A DNA stretch of 32,402 bases, from the NCBI GenBank assembly GCA_024279495.1, contig JAJRRL010000001.1, positions 1 through 32,402 of the forward strand, written 5' to 3'. Source of the DNA: Gammaproteobacteria bacterium. Its GTDB lineage: Bacteria; Pseudomonadota; Gammaproteobacteria; JAJRRL01. A program made the position numbers and the translations under genes. How positions within the stretch are numbered: the first letter of the stretch is position 1; each line of letters begins with the position of its first letter. The notes under the pieces are model-generated. The model worked only from the letters and a program-made list of their open reading frames with translations. It ran no database searches and had not been told where the DNA came from. Shown here in pieces: positions 1-8,519 of this stretch.

Positions 1-138
1 GAGACCACAGCGTAGTCAAGCCGTTAGGTTGCGTAGCGTGGGTGACGAGGACGAGTCGCGGCACAGATAACGATCGCCTTCGCGAGTCGATTTGCGCTAG
101 GATGGCGTTAATCTATCTCGAGCGGTGCGATACACTTG
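1..138. repeat. Window-end repeat, left copy, plus gene-free leader
   Basis: The first 26 bases (1-26) recur exactly as the last 26 bases of the window (32377-32402). The remaining stretch up to the first gene is richer in G and C than its surroundings and contains short echoes such as GAGTCG twice. It shows no convincing coding frame, promoter or terminator. It most likely belongs to a dispersed non-coding repeat that continues beyond the window, or to an assembly overlap. Confidence 0.6.
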
Positions 139-585
139 ATGCGCCCACTCAATGGGCATAATAATATCGATTCATCGCTAGGGAAGGGATACCATAACGA
201 CTATTTGTCTGGAGAATTAATAGTGGCTGTGGGCGATTCGCCTGCTAACGCAATAGCGTTGCTTGTTGCAAAGCGAAAATTGCATCTAGCTCAATTGAGC
301 ACTCAGCGAAGCATTATAGATACTTGGGTTGGTACAGCAGGGCTTTTATTAACGGTTGGAACTAGCATTGCATTGCTAACGATTATTCCATCAGTGATTC
401 AGATTGCTACGACTGCTAGTGAAGCATTGATTAATATTGCAAATAGTCCAGGGGCTTGTGCCGTATTAGCTGTTTTTGCGCTCGGCATTATGTTAGCTGC
501 TCGCAAACAATGCCCGCAGTTTTTTGCAACAATAAATCATCAAGTGGTGCCAAAGCCGGTTCAAGCTGTAGAAGCAACTGTCTAG
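139..585 (+). CDS. Small hypothetical membrane protein
   Basis: I do not recognise this protein. It has about 148 residues with two hydrophobic stretches likely to span the membrane, at roughly residues 66-90 and 103-121, separated by a short polar linker. The N-terminal half is polar and the C-terminus is short and polar. The ATG at 139 has no clear ribosome-binding site. A GTG at 223, eight bases after GGAG (211-214), is a good alternative start and would give 120 residues that keep both hydrophobic segments. The gene converges on putP and the two stop codons overlap in the tetranucleotide CTAG (582-585). The upstream DNA is repeat-like, so the first 28 residues may not be translated. Function unknown; that it is a real gene is moderately likely. 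Confidence 0.5.
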   Translation: MRPLNGHNNIDSSLGKGYHNDYLSGELIVAVGDSPANAIALLVAKRKLHLAQLSTQRSIIDTWVGTAGLLLTVGTSIALLTIIPSVIQIATTASEALINIANSPGACAVLAVFALGIMLAARKQCPQFFATINHQVVPKPVQAVEATV

Positions 586-2060
586 TCAGACTCAGTTAGT
601 TGTTGTTGAACGCGATCGAATAGGTCGCGTTTATCATTGCCCTTATCTGGGAACCATAAGCTAACGCAGATACTAACCAGAAAATTCATGCAAAATGCTG
701 GAACAAGTTCATAGAGCTTGAATAAACCGCCATAGTGAATGCCTAGCATTTTCCAAACCACGACAGTGAAGGCAGCAATCACAATGCCAGCCATAGCGCC
801 TTTTGCAGAGAGCTTTTTCCAGTAAAGGGATAGCAAAATACACGGCCCAAAACTCGCCCCTAAACCAGCCCAAGCATAGCTAACAAGTTTTAAAATATTA
901 TTAGATGGGTTGTCTGCAATAAAGAGAGCAATAAGACCTAAGGCAAGCACGGTAACTCGGCCCACAGAGAGAAGGTGCTTGCCGCATAGCTCTTTTCTAC
1001 GTAATCGGTTGTAGAGATCGGCGGTGACTGCGCTAGCTGCTGCTAACAGCTGCGCTGAGATGGCACTCATGATGGCTGACAACATGATGGCAAACAAAAG
1101 GCCTGCGAGCCATCGAGGCAAATGCGTATTAGCAAGAGCAATTAAAACAGATTCTGGGTTTTTTAGAGTGGTTGGTAAGCTATAATGCCCAAGCAAGCCT
1201 ATTGCAAAAGTACCAAGTAAAGCCATGATCATCCAGCTAACATGAATGCGTTGACTGGCAGGTATTGCGCCGGGTTTTTTTATCGCCATAAAGCGAACCA
1301 AAATATGAGGTTGACCAAAATACCCCAATCCCCACGCAAGTAATGACATAATCATAATGGCACTACTCTGATGATTACCTACGGGTATCCAGTGGTGACT
1401 CAAAGAGGCGAGCCAAGCGTGTTGCTGAATAGGATGGATGTGATAATAAATAAGAATGGGGATGGCAATAATGGCTACAAACAAAAGGCAGCCTTGAAAG
1501 AAGTCCACCCAGCTAATGGCAAGAAACCCGCCGATGGTGGTGTATAGCACGATAAAAAGAGCGCTGCCAAGTAGGGCGGCGTGAGAACTTAAATGAAAGA
1601 CATTAGAAAAAACCAAGGCGCCACCTTTAAAGCCAGCGGCTGCATAGACAGTAAAGAAAAAGAGAATAACGATGGCTGTGATAATACGGATAAGACTTCT
1701 AGGGTCTTCAACGCGAGCATCAAAAAAGCTAGGGATAGTGAGGGAATCGTTAGCCATTTCGGTATAAACGCGAAGTCTTTTGGCAACAAGAACCCAGTTA
1801 AGGTAAGCGCCAATCGCTAAGCCTATGGGCATCCAAATTTGCGTCATGCCGTAGAGATAGGCTGCACCTGGAAGAGCCATCAAGAGCCAGCTGCTCATGT
1901 CGGAAGCGCCTACACCTAAAGCGGCCACTGGAGCACTTAAGGAGCGACCACCTAAGATGTAGTCGGAGAGGTTATCGGAGTAATGGTAAGCAAGAACGCA
2001 AACGGTGATGACAGCTAAGAAATACGCGAAAAAAAGGTAAAAGTGCATGTGGTATGACAT
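582..2060 (-). CDS. putP: Sodium/proline symporter PutP
   Basis: This inner-membrane transporter of the sodium:solute symporter family takes up proline with sodium. Family signatures are clear: DDYILGG-like text (here SDYILGGRSL), GASDMSSWLLMALPGA, the GWGLGYFGQPHILVRFMA block and LVSYAWAGLGASFGPCILLSL. These align collinearly with E. coli PutP. About 12-13 hydrophobic segments run through the whole protein. The ATG at 2060 gives 492 residues, close to the 502 of E. coli; a TTG at 2102 would add 14 residues but has no ribosome-binding site. No putA or putA-like regulator lies beside it, and it is divergent from rpsO. Substrate assignment to proline is from family resemblance. Confidence 0.92.
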   Translation of the reverse strand: MSYHMHFYLFFAYFLAVITVCVLAYHYSDNLSDYILGGRSLSAPVAALGVGASDMSSWLLMALPGAAYLYGMTQIWMPIGLAIGAYLNWVLVAKRLRVYTEMANDSLTIPSFFDARVEDPRSLIRIITAIVILFFFTVYAAAGFKGGALVFSNVFHLSSHAALLGSALFIVLYTTIGGFLAISWVDFFQGCLLFVAIIAIPILIYYHIHPIQQHAWLASLSHHWIPVGNHQSSAIMIMSLLAWGLGYFGQPHILVRFMAIKKPGAIPASQRIHVSWMIMALLGTFAIGLLGHYSLPTTLKNPESVLIALANTHLPRWLAGLLFAIMLSAIMSAISAQLLAAASAVTADLYNRLRRKELCGKHLLSVGRVTVLALGLIALFIADNPSNNILKLVSYAWAGLGASFGPCILLSLYWKKLSAKGAMAGIVIAAFTVVVWKMLGIHYGGLFKLYELVPAFCMNFLVSICVSLWFPDKGNDKRDLFDRVQQQLTESD

Positions 2061-2150
2061 CAAAAAGCCTTGAATAGCAAAAGAGGTTGCTAAGAGTAAC
2101 AATATTTAGGCTATTTAGCTAACAGAGTGGCAATAGGGTAGGTAACGGTG

Positions 2151-2239
2151 TAGAATGGCGCGTTAATGGTCATTTGTCTGTCAATGACAGTGGATAACTG
2201 GCTAATTATTAACCTTTTACGCGCGAAAAGCGCAGGAGG
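2151..2239 (+). promoter_or_regulatory. rpsO leader with short palindromes
   Basis: The leader of rpsO holds TAGAAT (2151-2156) as a possible -10 box without a good -35. It also has a perfect CTGTCA-A-TGACAG palindrome (2178-2190) and two alternative small hairpins: CTTTT/AAAAG (2214-2230), and GCGC-GAAAA-GCGC (2221-2233) directly in front of the strong AGGAGG ribosome-binding site (2234-2239). In E. coli, S15 represses its own mRNA through a structured leader. These elements could serve the same purpose here, but that is inference. Confidence 0.3.
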
Positions 2240-2245
2240 AAATGC

Positions 2246-2512
2246 ATGTCATTACCATCAATAGAGGCTGTTATTGCCGACAATAAACTGCACGATGCGG
2301 ACACAGGTTCACCAGAAGTGCAAGTGGCTATTTTAACTACTAAAATCAAACATCTAACCGAACACCTTCGAACCCATAAAAAAGATTATCACTCACGACG
2401 TGGTATGCTGAAAATGGTGTCTCGTCGCAAGCGTTTGCTTAAATACCTGAAAAGCAAGGATATTGCTCGGTACCGTGCTCTTATAGCTAAACTAGGCCTT
2501 CGTGCTAACTAA
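2246..2512 (+). CDS. rpsO: 30S ribosomal protein S15
   Basis: S15 binds the central domain of 16S rRNA early in small-subunit assembly and forms a bridge to the 50S subunit. The 88 residues fit the family length of 88-89. The diagnostic stretches [24 protein letters not shown] and [10 protein letters not shown] are present. A very strong ribosome-binding site (AGGAGG) lies a few bases before the ATG. It precedes pnp by 26 bases, the conserved rpsO-pnp arrangement, so the two are almost certainly co-transcribed. Confidence 0.98.
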   Translation: MSLPSIEAVIADNKLHDADTGSPEVQVAILTTKIKHLTEHLRTHKKDYHSRRGMLKMVSRRKRLLKYLKSKDIARYRALIAKLGLRAN

Positions 2513-2538
2513 GACACCCTCAAAATAGGAATATATTT

Positions 2539-4713
2539 ATGTCACTATCTTTCAATAAAATAGAGACCAGCTTTGAATACGCTGGTAAACCCACTACCAT
2601 TCAAACCGGACTTCTAGCGCGCCAAGCGGACGCTGGCGTTGTTGTTAGCATGGGTGAAACTCGTGTCTTAGCGACAGTGGTTGCTTCAAATAAAGATGAT
2701 CTCGATTGCAACTTCTTAAAGCTAACCGTTATCTACCAAGAAAAAGCGTACTCTGCTGGCCGAATTCCCGGTGGTTACTTTAAACGAGAAGGTCGTCCAT
2801 CCGAGAAAGAAACCTTAATCGCCAGATTGATCGATCGACCAATCAGACCTTTGGTTGATTCAAGCTTTAAACGAGACATTCAGCTTATCATTACAGTGCT
2901 TTCGCTGGATCCTGAAGTTCCTGTCGATATTCCTGCTATGTTGGCTGCTTCAGCTGCTATGAGCATCTCAGGTGTTCCTTTTGCAGGCCCAATTGCTGCC
3001 GCACGTGTTGGTTTCAATGATGGGAAATACATGGTTAACCCTTCTTTTGATGAACTAGGTGAGTCAGCACTAGACTTAATAGTAGCTGGTACTGCAGACG
3101 CCGTTAACATGGTTGAATCAGAAGCCATGGAACTTTCTGAAGAAGAAATGCTAGCAGCAGTAATGGTTGGTCACGAGAGCATGCAAGTGGCTATCAAGCA
3201 CATTAAAGAATTTGCAGAGAAAGTAAATAAAGCACCGATTAAATGGGCAACTCGTTCTGTTGATGAAGCGCTTCGTGAGCGTATGTCAGCTGAGTTACTT
3301 GAAGACGTGGCTTCAGCTTACACTCTGAAAGAAAAAGCAGAACGTTCTGTGAAGCTAAGCGAAATTGCAGAAAAAGCAACAAAAGCCTACGAGCAAGAAG
3401 TTGATGGTGTTAGCAATGCTTATGCAGTTAACATTATTTTGGCAGGCATCAAAAAAGACTATGTACGTGAGCAGATTTTATCTGGCAAGCCACGAATGGA
3501 TGGTCGGGACACAACAACAGTAAGACCGATCGATATTGAAACGGGTTATTTACCTCGTGCGCATGGTTCTGCTGTGTTTACACGTGGTGAAACACAAGTA
3601 CTGGCTGTTGCTACTTTAGGTACAGAACGTGATGCACAATCCATTGATGACCTTGAAGGCGATCGTCGTGATGACTTCATGCTTCATTACAACTTCCCTC
3701 CTTATTCTGTAGGCGAAGTTGGTTTCATGGGTTCACCTAAACGACGTGAAATTGGTCACGGTCGTTTGGCTAAACGTGCACTACAAGCGGTAACGCCAAC
3801 CATTGCTGACTTCCCATATGTCATTCGTTTGGTATCAGAAGTAACCTCATGTAATGGTTCAAGCTCTATGGCAACTGTTTGCGGTAGTAGCTTAGCTCTT
3901 ATGGATGCTGGTGTACCAATCAGTGCTCCTGTAGCTGGTGTGGCCATGGGTCTTATTAAAGAAGACAGCCGTTTCGCTATTCTGACTGATATCTTAGGTG
4001 ATGAAGATCATTTAGGTGATATGGACTTTAAAGTGGCTGGTACTAAAGAAGGTATTACAGCTCTTCAAATGGATATCAAAATCAGCGGCCTAACCAAAGC
4101 CATTATGGAAAAAGCTCTAGCGCAAGCAAAAGACGGGCGTCTTCATATCTTGGCTGAAATGGATAAAGTCATGCCGCGTTCACGTGAGAGCTTGTCTGAC
4201 TACGCTCCTCGTATCCACGCACTACAAGTACCACTCGACAAAATCCGCGACATCATTGGTAAAGGTGGTGCAACTATTCGTGGCCTAACAGAAGAAACCA
4301 ATACTAACATTGAAATTAGTGATGAAGGTTTGGTTAAAGTATCTGGCTTCTGCTCACAAGATGTAGCAAATGCTGTTAAACGTGTAGAGCAAATCACAGC
4401 TGTGATTGAAGCAGGTCAAATCCACGAAGGTACTGTTGTGAAAGTCATGGACTTTGGTGCGATTGTTAGCTTCTTAGGTGGCGCGCAACAAGGCTTGGTA
4501 CACATTTCACAGATCGCTGACGAACATGTAGATCGTATTACCGATTACATGCAAGAAGGCCAAGTTCATCGTGTGAAAGTGATCGACATCGATCGTCAGG
4601 GCCGTATTCGCTTGAGCTTAAAGCAAGTGGATGAAGGTACGACTGATGCAGCAGCTCCAACTGAAGCTGTAGCACAACCTGAAGGTGAAACAGCTCCTGC
4701 TGAAGAAGGCTAA
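2539..4713 (+). CDS. pnp: Polyribonucleotide nucleotidyltransferase (PNPase)
   Basis: PNPase degrades RNA 3' to 5' using phosphate and can add tails in reverse; it works as a trimer and in the RNA degradosome. The 724 residues match the family length. Order of domains: first RNase PH-like domain, an all-helical linker, and a second RNase PH-like domain containing GDEDHLGDMDFK with D490, D496 and K498, equivalent to the catalytic D486/D492/K494 of E. coli. A KH domain with the GKGG loop near residues 574-577 and an S1 domain near 629-698 follow. The C-terminal tail is rich in Ala, Glu and Thr. The ATG has AGGA eight bases upstream. A strong terminator follows directly. Confidence 0.98.
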   Translation: MSLSFNKIETSFEYAGKPTTIQTGLLARQADAGVVVSMGETRVLATVVASNKDDLDCNFLKLTVIYQEKAYSAGRIPGGYFKREGRPSEKETLIARLIDRPIRPLVDSSFKRDIQLIITVLSLDPEVPVDIPAMLAASAAMSISGVPFAGPIAAARVGFNDGKYMVNPSFDELGESALDLIVAGTADAVNMVESEAMELSEEEMLAAVMVGHESMQVAIKHIKEFAEKVNKAPIKWATRSVDEALRERMSAELLEDVASAYTLKEKAERSVKLSEIAEKATKAYEQEVDGVSNAYAVNIILAGIKKDYVREQILSGKPRMDGRDTTTVRPIDIETGYLPRAHGSAVFTRGETQVLAVATLGTERDAQSIDDLEGDRRDDFMLHYNFPPYSVGEVGFMGSPKRREIGHGRLAKRALQAVTPTIADFPYVIRLVSEVTSCNGSSSMATVCGSSLALMDAGVPISAPVAGVAMGLIKEDSRFAILTDILGDEDHLGDMDFKVAGTKEGITALQMDIKISGLTKAIMEKALAQAKDGRLHILAEMDKVMPRSRESLSDYAPRIHALQVPLDKIRDIIGKGGATIRGLTEETNTNIEISDEGLVKVSGFCSQDVANAVKRVEQITAVIEAGQIHEGTVVKVMDFGAIVSFLGGAQQGLVHISQIADEHVDRITDYMQEGQVHRVKVIDIDRQGRIRLSLKQVDEGTTDAAAPTEAVAQPEGETAPAEEG

Positions 4714-4731
4714 AAAAACTGTCTTCGTTTT

Positions 4732-4757
4732 AACCCCGGCTTTTGCCGGGGTTTTTG
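4732..4757 (+). terminator. Rho-independent terminator of rpsO-pnp
   Basis: A perfect 9-base-pair stem (AACCCCGGC, loop TTTT, GCCGGGGTT) is followed by further T residues, 19 bases after the pnp stop. This is a textbook intrinsic terminator and closes the rpsO-pnp unit. Confidence 0.93.
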
Positions 4758-4885
4758 TATGTGCAATGACAGCATTTTTCAACGGTGCAAGCAAAAAGTT
4801 AGGGTTATTTTATTAAGACTTGAAAATCCGGCCCTTCACGATCTATCATTAGCATGCTTCTTTAAAAGACAGGGAATGATGTCTC

Positions 4886-5614
4886 ATGAAAATCATCACG
4901 CTAAATATCTGGGGCGGATATGTTTTTGATCCGCTAGTAGATTTTTTCAAGCAAAATCAAGATGTTGATGTGTTTTGCTTTCAAGAAGTCTACAATAATG
5001 CGCCAGGAAAGGTCTCTACCGACGATAGGAAGGTCTGTCTCGATATTTTCGACAGGATGCGTGAATATCTCCCGAATCACCGCGGCTACTTCCGACCTGT
5101 GGTCTCTGGTGTTTTTGGCTTGGCCATGTTTATCCATGAGCGAGTGCCTTTGCTGCATGAGGGAGACATCATCATTCACGAAAATCCTGATTATCCGGGA
5201 TTTGGTCCCGCACACTCTCGAAACATGCAATGGATAGAATGCATGTATAAAGGAGAACCTTTGGCGATTCTCAATGCTCATTGCTTGTGGAATGGCAAAG
5301 GAAAGGGAGACAGCGAGCGCCGAATTGAACAATCCAAACGCATTCAAATGTTTATGAGCACTTTATCTATTCCAAAAGTATTGTGTGGCGATTTTAATTT
5401 GCGACCCGAAACAAAAAGCATGGCTATTTTAAACAAAGGGATGAGCAATTTAGTTTCTAAATACCAAGTTACCTCAACTCGCACAAGCTTTTACCCAAAA
5501 GAAGAGCGCTTTGCAGATTATATTTTATTATCACCCAAACTGAAAGAAACTCATTTTGAAGTGATGCCCGATGAAGTATCGGATCATTCAGCACTTTTAG
5601 TTGAGCTCGATTAA
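4886..5614 (+). CDS. Endonuclease/exonuclease/phosphatase family protein
   Basis: This is a small (242-residue) member of the metal-dependent EEP superfamily, which hydrolyses phosphodiester or phosphomonoester bonds in nucleic acids, phosphoinositides or sphingolipids. The catalytic landmarks are all present: LNIWGG with N7, FQEV with E34, GDFNL with D169 and N171, and SDH with D233 and H234. No signal peptide or extra domain is visible, so the protein appears to be only the catalytic core. The start has AGGGA ten bases upstream. Its 3' end overlaps the end of mccA on the other strand by 18 bases. The substrate cannot be told from sequence; DNA repair and lipid phosphatase roles are both possible. 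Confidence 0.85.
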   Translation: MKIITLNIWGGYVFDPLVDFFKQNQDVDVFCFQEVYNNAPGKVSTDDRKVCLDIFDRMREYLPNHRGYFRPVVSGVFGLAMFIHERVPLLHEGDIIIHENPDYPGFGPAHSRNMQWIECMYKGEPLAILNAHCLWNGKGKGDSERRIEQSKRIQMFMSTLSIPKVLCGDFNLRPETKSMAILNKGMSNLVSKYQVTSTRTSFYPKEERFADYILLSPKLKETHFEVMPDEVSDHSALLVELD

Positions 5615-7561
5615 TTCAATTAAAACACGACCTTCTTTTACTTGTTCGCCAGCAGAGTTTAGTATCTTTTTAATAGAAGTATCTCTTGGCGCTTTAATGG
5701 CATGCTCCATTTTCATGGCTTCAATCACGAGCAGTGTGTCTCCAGTCTTTACCTTATCGCCGGGTTTCACATTCACACTGATAACAGTTCCCGGCATGGG
5801 GGAGCATAATTCATTTTGCTTGCTATCGGTTTCTAAGGCATGATGTTGAAGAGAAAGATCTAAGGAATATTGCCGACCTTGATACGTAATAATTAATTCA
5901 GATCCAAACCTAAAAACACGCGCTTTTACTGTTTTTTCATTGATATCCAAACAAATAGTATTGGAGATTTCATAGCGAGCTTTGAAAAAATAGCGGCTTT
6001 CTTGTATTGTTGCCTCCATACCAGTCAGCAATGATCCCTGAAAGCTAATCGGGCATTTAATACCGTTAATAAGCCAACTTTGATTTGTCGTTACCGACCC
6101 ATGAAGCCGCCATGTGTCTGCTTGTGACCAAGGGTCGCAGGCATTCAAAGAAAGAGTGTGGGCTGCTGTCAGTAATAACTGAGCCTCTTTAGGGATGTAT
6201 GATAAGCGATTCAAACATCGGTCTAATGTGTTGGGAAGCAGTTGCGTGGTGTATTGTCCTCGCTGAAAATCATCATCCTCAATTAAGCAAGCCAAATAAT
6301 TTCTGTTGGTAGTGATTCCTCGAAGACACAGAGTATTCAACGACTCCTGAAGGGCTATTAACGCTTCTTTTCTATTGCTTCGATAGACTATCCATTTAGC
6401 AAACATGGAATCGTAGTAAGGAGTGATGGCATCCCCGGAAACACATCCTGTATCAACACGAAGGCCGGGGGTATTTTTTGAAAAAGACCAATGTACTAAA
6501 GAGCCAGTGGAAGGCAAAAAAGAGGATAGAGGGTCTTCAGCGCACAAACGTAATTCAAAAGCATGACCGCTTTGAATCACATTCTCTTGAGAATAAGGCA
6601 TTGGTTCGTTACACGCTAAGCGGATTTGCAGAGCAACGCAGTCAATGCCTGTAATCATCTCTGTGATGGGATGTTCTACTTGAAGCCGGGTGTTCATCTC
6701 TATAAAATAGTGATTGTCATTGTCATCCACTAAAAACTCAACTGTTCCCAGAGTGTGATACCCTAATGACTTTGTTAAATGAATGCTGTTGGAAAACAAA
6801 GTATCTTTAAGCGACTTAGTGCAAGAAGAGGGTGCTTCCTCAATGAGTTTTTGATGTCGTCTTTGAACAGAGCATTCTCGCTCAAACAAATGAATTACAT
6901 TGCCGTGAGAATCTCCTGCTATCTGCACTTCAATATGACGAGCATTTGGCAGGTAACGTTCTATCATCAGAGAGTCGTTTGAAAATGCTTTTTTTGCCTC
7001 TCGAGAAGCACTTTCTATGGCTTGATCAAGCTCATTGAGGTGGGTGACTAAACGCATGCCTTTACCGCCACCACCTGCAGCAGCCTTGATTAAAACAGGT
7101 AAGCCTATCGATTCAACCAGTCGCTTTCGTTCAGCGCTATCAGCTGGAATAGCCCCTCGATAATCTTTCAAAATGGGAAGACCCAAATGCTCTGCTTCTT
7201 GTTTAGCCGCTTTTTTGTCACCCATTAGCGAGATGATCTCGGGATTTGGCCCAATAAACAAAAAACCCGATTCGATACACTTTTGCGCAAAACTGCCAGA
7301 TTCAGATAAAAAGCCATAGCCAGGATGAATGCCATCAACAGTTGCTATTTTTGCTACATTTAAAATAGAATCGACATTTAAATAACTGCTAGAAGCTTCT
7401 GAGTCACCAATCCAATAGGCTTCGTCAGCAGCTTTAACATGAAGGGCATTGCTATCGCAAGAAGAGTAAACAGCAATGGTTTTAATACCCATTTGTTTGG
7501 CTGTTTTAATAATGCGGCAAGCCACATCACCTCGGTTTGCTATCAGCAATGACTTAATCAC
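5597..7561 (-). CDS. mccA: Methylcrotonyl-CoA carboxylase, biotin-carrying alpha subunit (LiuD)
   Basis: It carboxylates biotin with ATP and bicarbonate, so that the beta subunit can convert 3-methylcrotonyl-CoA to 3-methylglutaconyl-CoA in leucine breakdown. The 654 residues show an N-terminal biotin-carboxylase domain (IANRGDVACRII at the start), an ATP-grasp with GGGGKGMRLV near 162-171, ERECSVQRRHQK, and the NTRLQVEHPITE active-site block. A C-terminal biotinyl domain carries VIEAMKMEH with biotinylated K617. It starts with GTG, placed six bases after AGGGAG (7568-7573). It is the last gene of the liu operon, but a repeat element separates it from liuC by 174 bases. Propionyl- or geranyl-CoA carboxylase subunits are similar; the ivd-mccB-liuC neighbours favour MCC. 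Confidence 0.92.
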   Translation of the reverse strand: MIKSLLIANRGDVACRIIKTAKQMGIKTIAVYSSCDSNALHVKAADEAYWIGDSEASSSYLNVDSILNVAKIATVDGIHPGYGFLSESGSFAQKCIESGFLFIGPNPEIISLMGDKKAAKQEAEHLGLPILKDYRGAIPADSAERKRLVESIGLPVLIKAAAGGGGKGMRLVTHLNELDQAIESASREAKKAFSNDSLMIERYLPNARHIEVQIAGDSHGNVIHLFERECSVQRRHQKLIEEAPSSCTKSLKDTLFSNSIHLTKSLGYHTLGTVEFLVDDNDNHYFIEMNTRLQVEHPITEMITGIDCVALQIRLACNEPMPYSQENVIQSGHAFELRLCAEDPLSSFLPSTGSLVHWSFSKNTPGLRVDTGCVSGDAITPYYDSMFAKWIVYRSNRKEALIALQESLNTLCLRGITTNRNYLACLIEDDDFQRGQYTTQLLPNTLDRCLNRLSYIPKEAQLLLTAAHTLSLNACDPWSQADTWRLHGSVTTNQSWLINGIKCPISFQGSLLTGMEATIQESRYFFKARYEISNTICLDINEKTVKARVFRFGSELIITYQGRQYSLDLSLQHHALETDSKQNELCSPMPGTVISVNVKPGDKVKTGDTLLVIEAMKMEHAIKAPRDTSIKKILNSAGEQVKEGRVLIELIELN

Positions 7562-7583
7562 TTAAATCTCCCTGGAATGAATC

Positions 7584-7731
7584 CTGTTGGTGCAAAGCTC
7601 GAACTAAGGATCTGTCAAGATTTAAGATAAAAATACTGTCACCGCTTGTCATCCCCAGGAACAGCGTGACGTCGGGGACCCAGGCTTGATGCTGTTCGTG
7701 CAAAGCGCGGACTAAGTATCTGTCAAGATTC
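7584..7731. repeat. REP-like element flanked by 41-bp direct repeats
   Basis: Two direct copies of a sequence of about 41 bases (near 7584-7624 and 7692-7732), starting CTGTTSGTGCAAAG and containing ATCTGTCAAGATT, differ at about five positions. Between them lies an imperfect inverted repeat (7648-7684) with GTCATCCCC and CGGGGACCCAGG, similar in style to the dispersed intergenic palindromes of many proteobacteria and rickettsias. The right copy begins five bases after the liuC stop codon (transcription runs leftward). A reading frame through the unit exists on the minus strand but encodes only the repeated text, so I do not call it a gene. Confidence 0.65.
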
Positions 7732-7735
7732 AACT

Positions 7736-8503
7736 TTAACCTTTCCATTTAGGCTTTCTTTTTTCTATAAAAGCAGACAGGCCCTCAATAGCATCTTCTG
7801 AGTGACGGGATCGATATAACCACGACACACCATGACTTCGATCGCTCTCTGAGATACCACCTAGTTCTCGAGACTGCTCTTTGACTAAGCGCATGGCTGT
7901 CGCTGAGTTTCCATTAAGCTGGTCTTTGGTTTCTTGAAAAGCATCAGCTAAATTAGCTGCAATGACATGAACTAGACTAGAATCTTTTGCTTCTTGAGCA
8001 TGAAATGTATTTGCTCTAATGGCATGAGCTAAAAAGCGTGAGGAGCCCATTTTTTTTGTCAGGTAAGGAGCGATTGTTCCAGGTGTGATACCCAAAGCGG
8101 TTTCGCTTAAACGAAAAAAACACTTTTGGTCGACAAGTACAATATCAGCGCAAGCTAAAATACCCAAGGCTCCGCCGGTTGCAGCTCCTTGACAGGCGAC
8201 CACGATGGGGTGGGGGCATTCGTATAGTGCTTTAAGTAAAGAGGCAAATATTGCTGCATCAGCTCTATTCTCTTCAGGTGATGCCTTTGCCATTGCTTTC
8301 ATGTGCGTAATATCGACACCTGCACAAAAGCAAGGGCCTTCTCCTGAAATCGTCACATAACGTGCATGATTGTCGATATTTTTAATTAAACGAGTGAGTT
8401 GTTGTATCATCTCAGGAGTTAATGCATTTCGCTTTTCAGGGCGATTTAAGATTATTGAAAAACAGCCGTTATCATAGCTATGTTTAATAAGTGTCTCGCT
8501 CAT
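7736..8503 (-). CDS. liuC: Methylglutaconyl-CoA hydratase, enoyl-CoA hydratase family (LiuC)
   Basis: A crotonase-fold enzyme of 255 residues that, by context, hydrates 3-methylglutaconyl-CoA to HMG-CoA in leucine catabolism. The N-terminal NRPEKRNALTPEM and the CAGVDITHM stretch form the CoA-binding and oxyanion region. GAATGGALGI supplies the second oxyanion glycines. E134 in RLSETALGITPG is the expected catalytic glutamate and is typical of the AUH/LiuC branch. AAGGAG lies eight bases before the ATG. The mccB stop is 16 bases upstream, so translation of the two is probably coupled or at least co-transcribed. A general enoyl-CoA hydratase is the alternative if the context were ignored. Confidence 0.85.
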   Translation of the reverse strand: MSETLIKHSYDNGCFSIILNRPEKRNALTPEMIQQLTRLIKNIDNHARYVTISGEGPCFCAGVDITHMKAMAKASPEENRADAAIFASLLKALYECPHPIVVACQGAATGGALGILACADIVLVDQKCFFRLSETALGITPGTIAPYLTKKMGSSRFLAHAIRANTFHAQEAKDSSLVHVIAANLADAFQETKDQLNGNSATAMRLVKEQSRELGGISESDRSHGVSWLYRSRHSEDAIEGLSAFIEKRKPKWKG

Positions 8504-8519
8504 GGTTGAGTCTCCTTAC

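Noticed and set aside
4934-5347. 137-codon minus-strand frame inside the EEP gene
   Set aside because: It lies opposite an enzyme gene with all catalytic motifs and shows no recognisable protein pattern.
7554-7748. Minus-strand 64-codon frame between liuC and mccA
   Set aside because: It consists of the direct repeat and palindromic core read through and overlaps the ends of both real genes.
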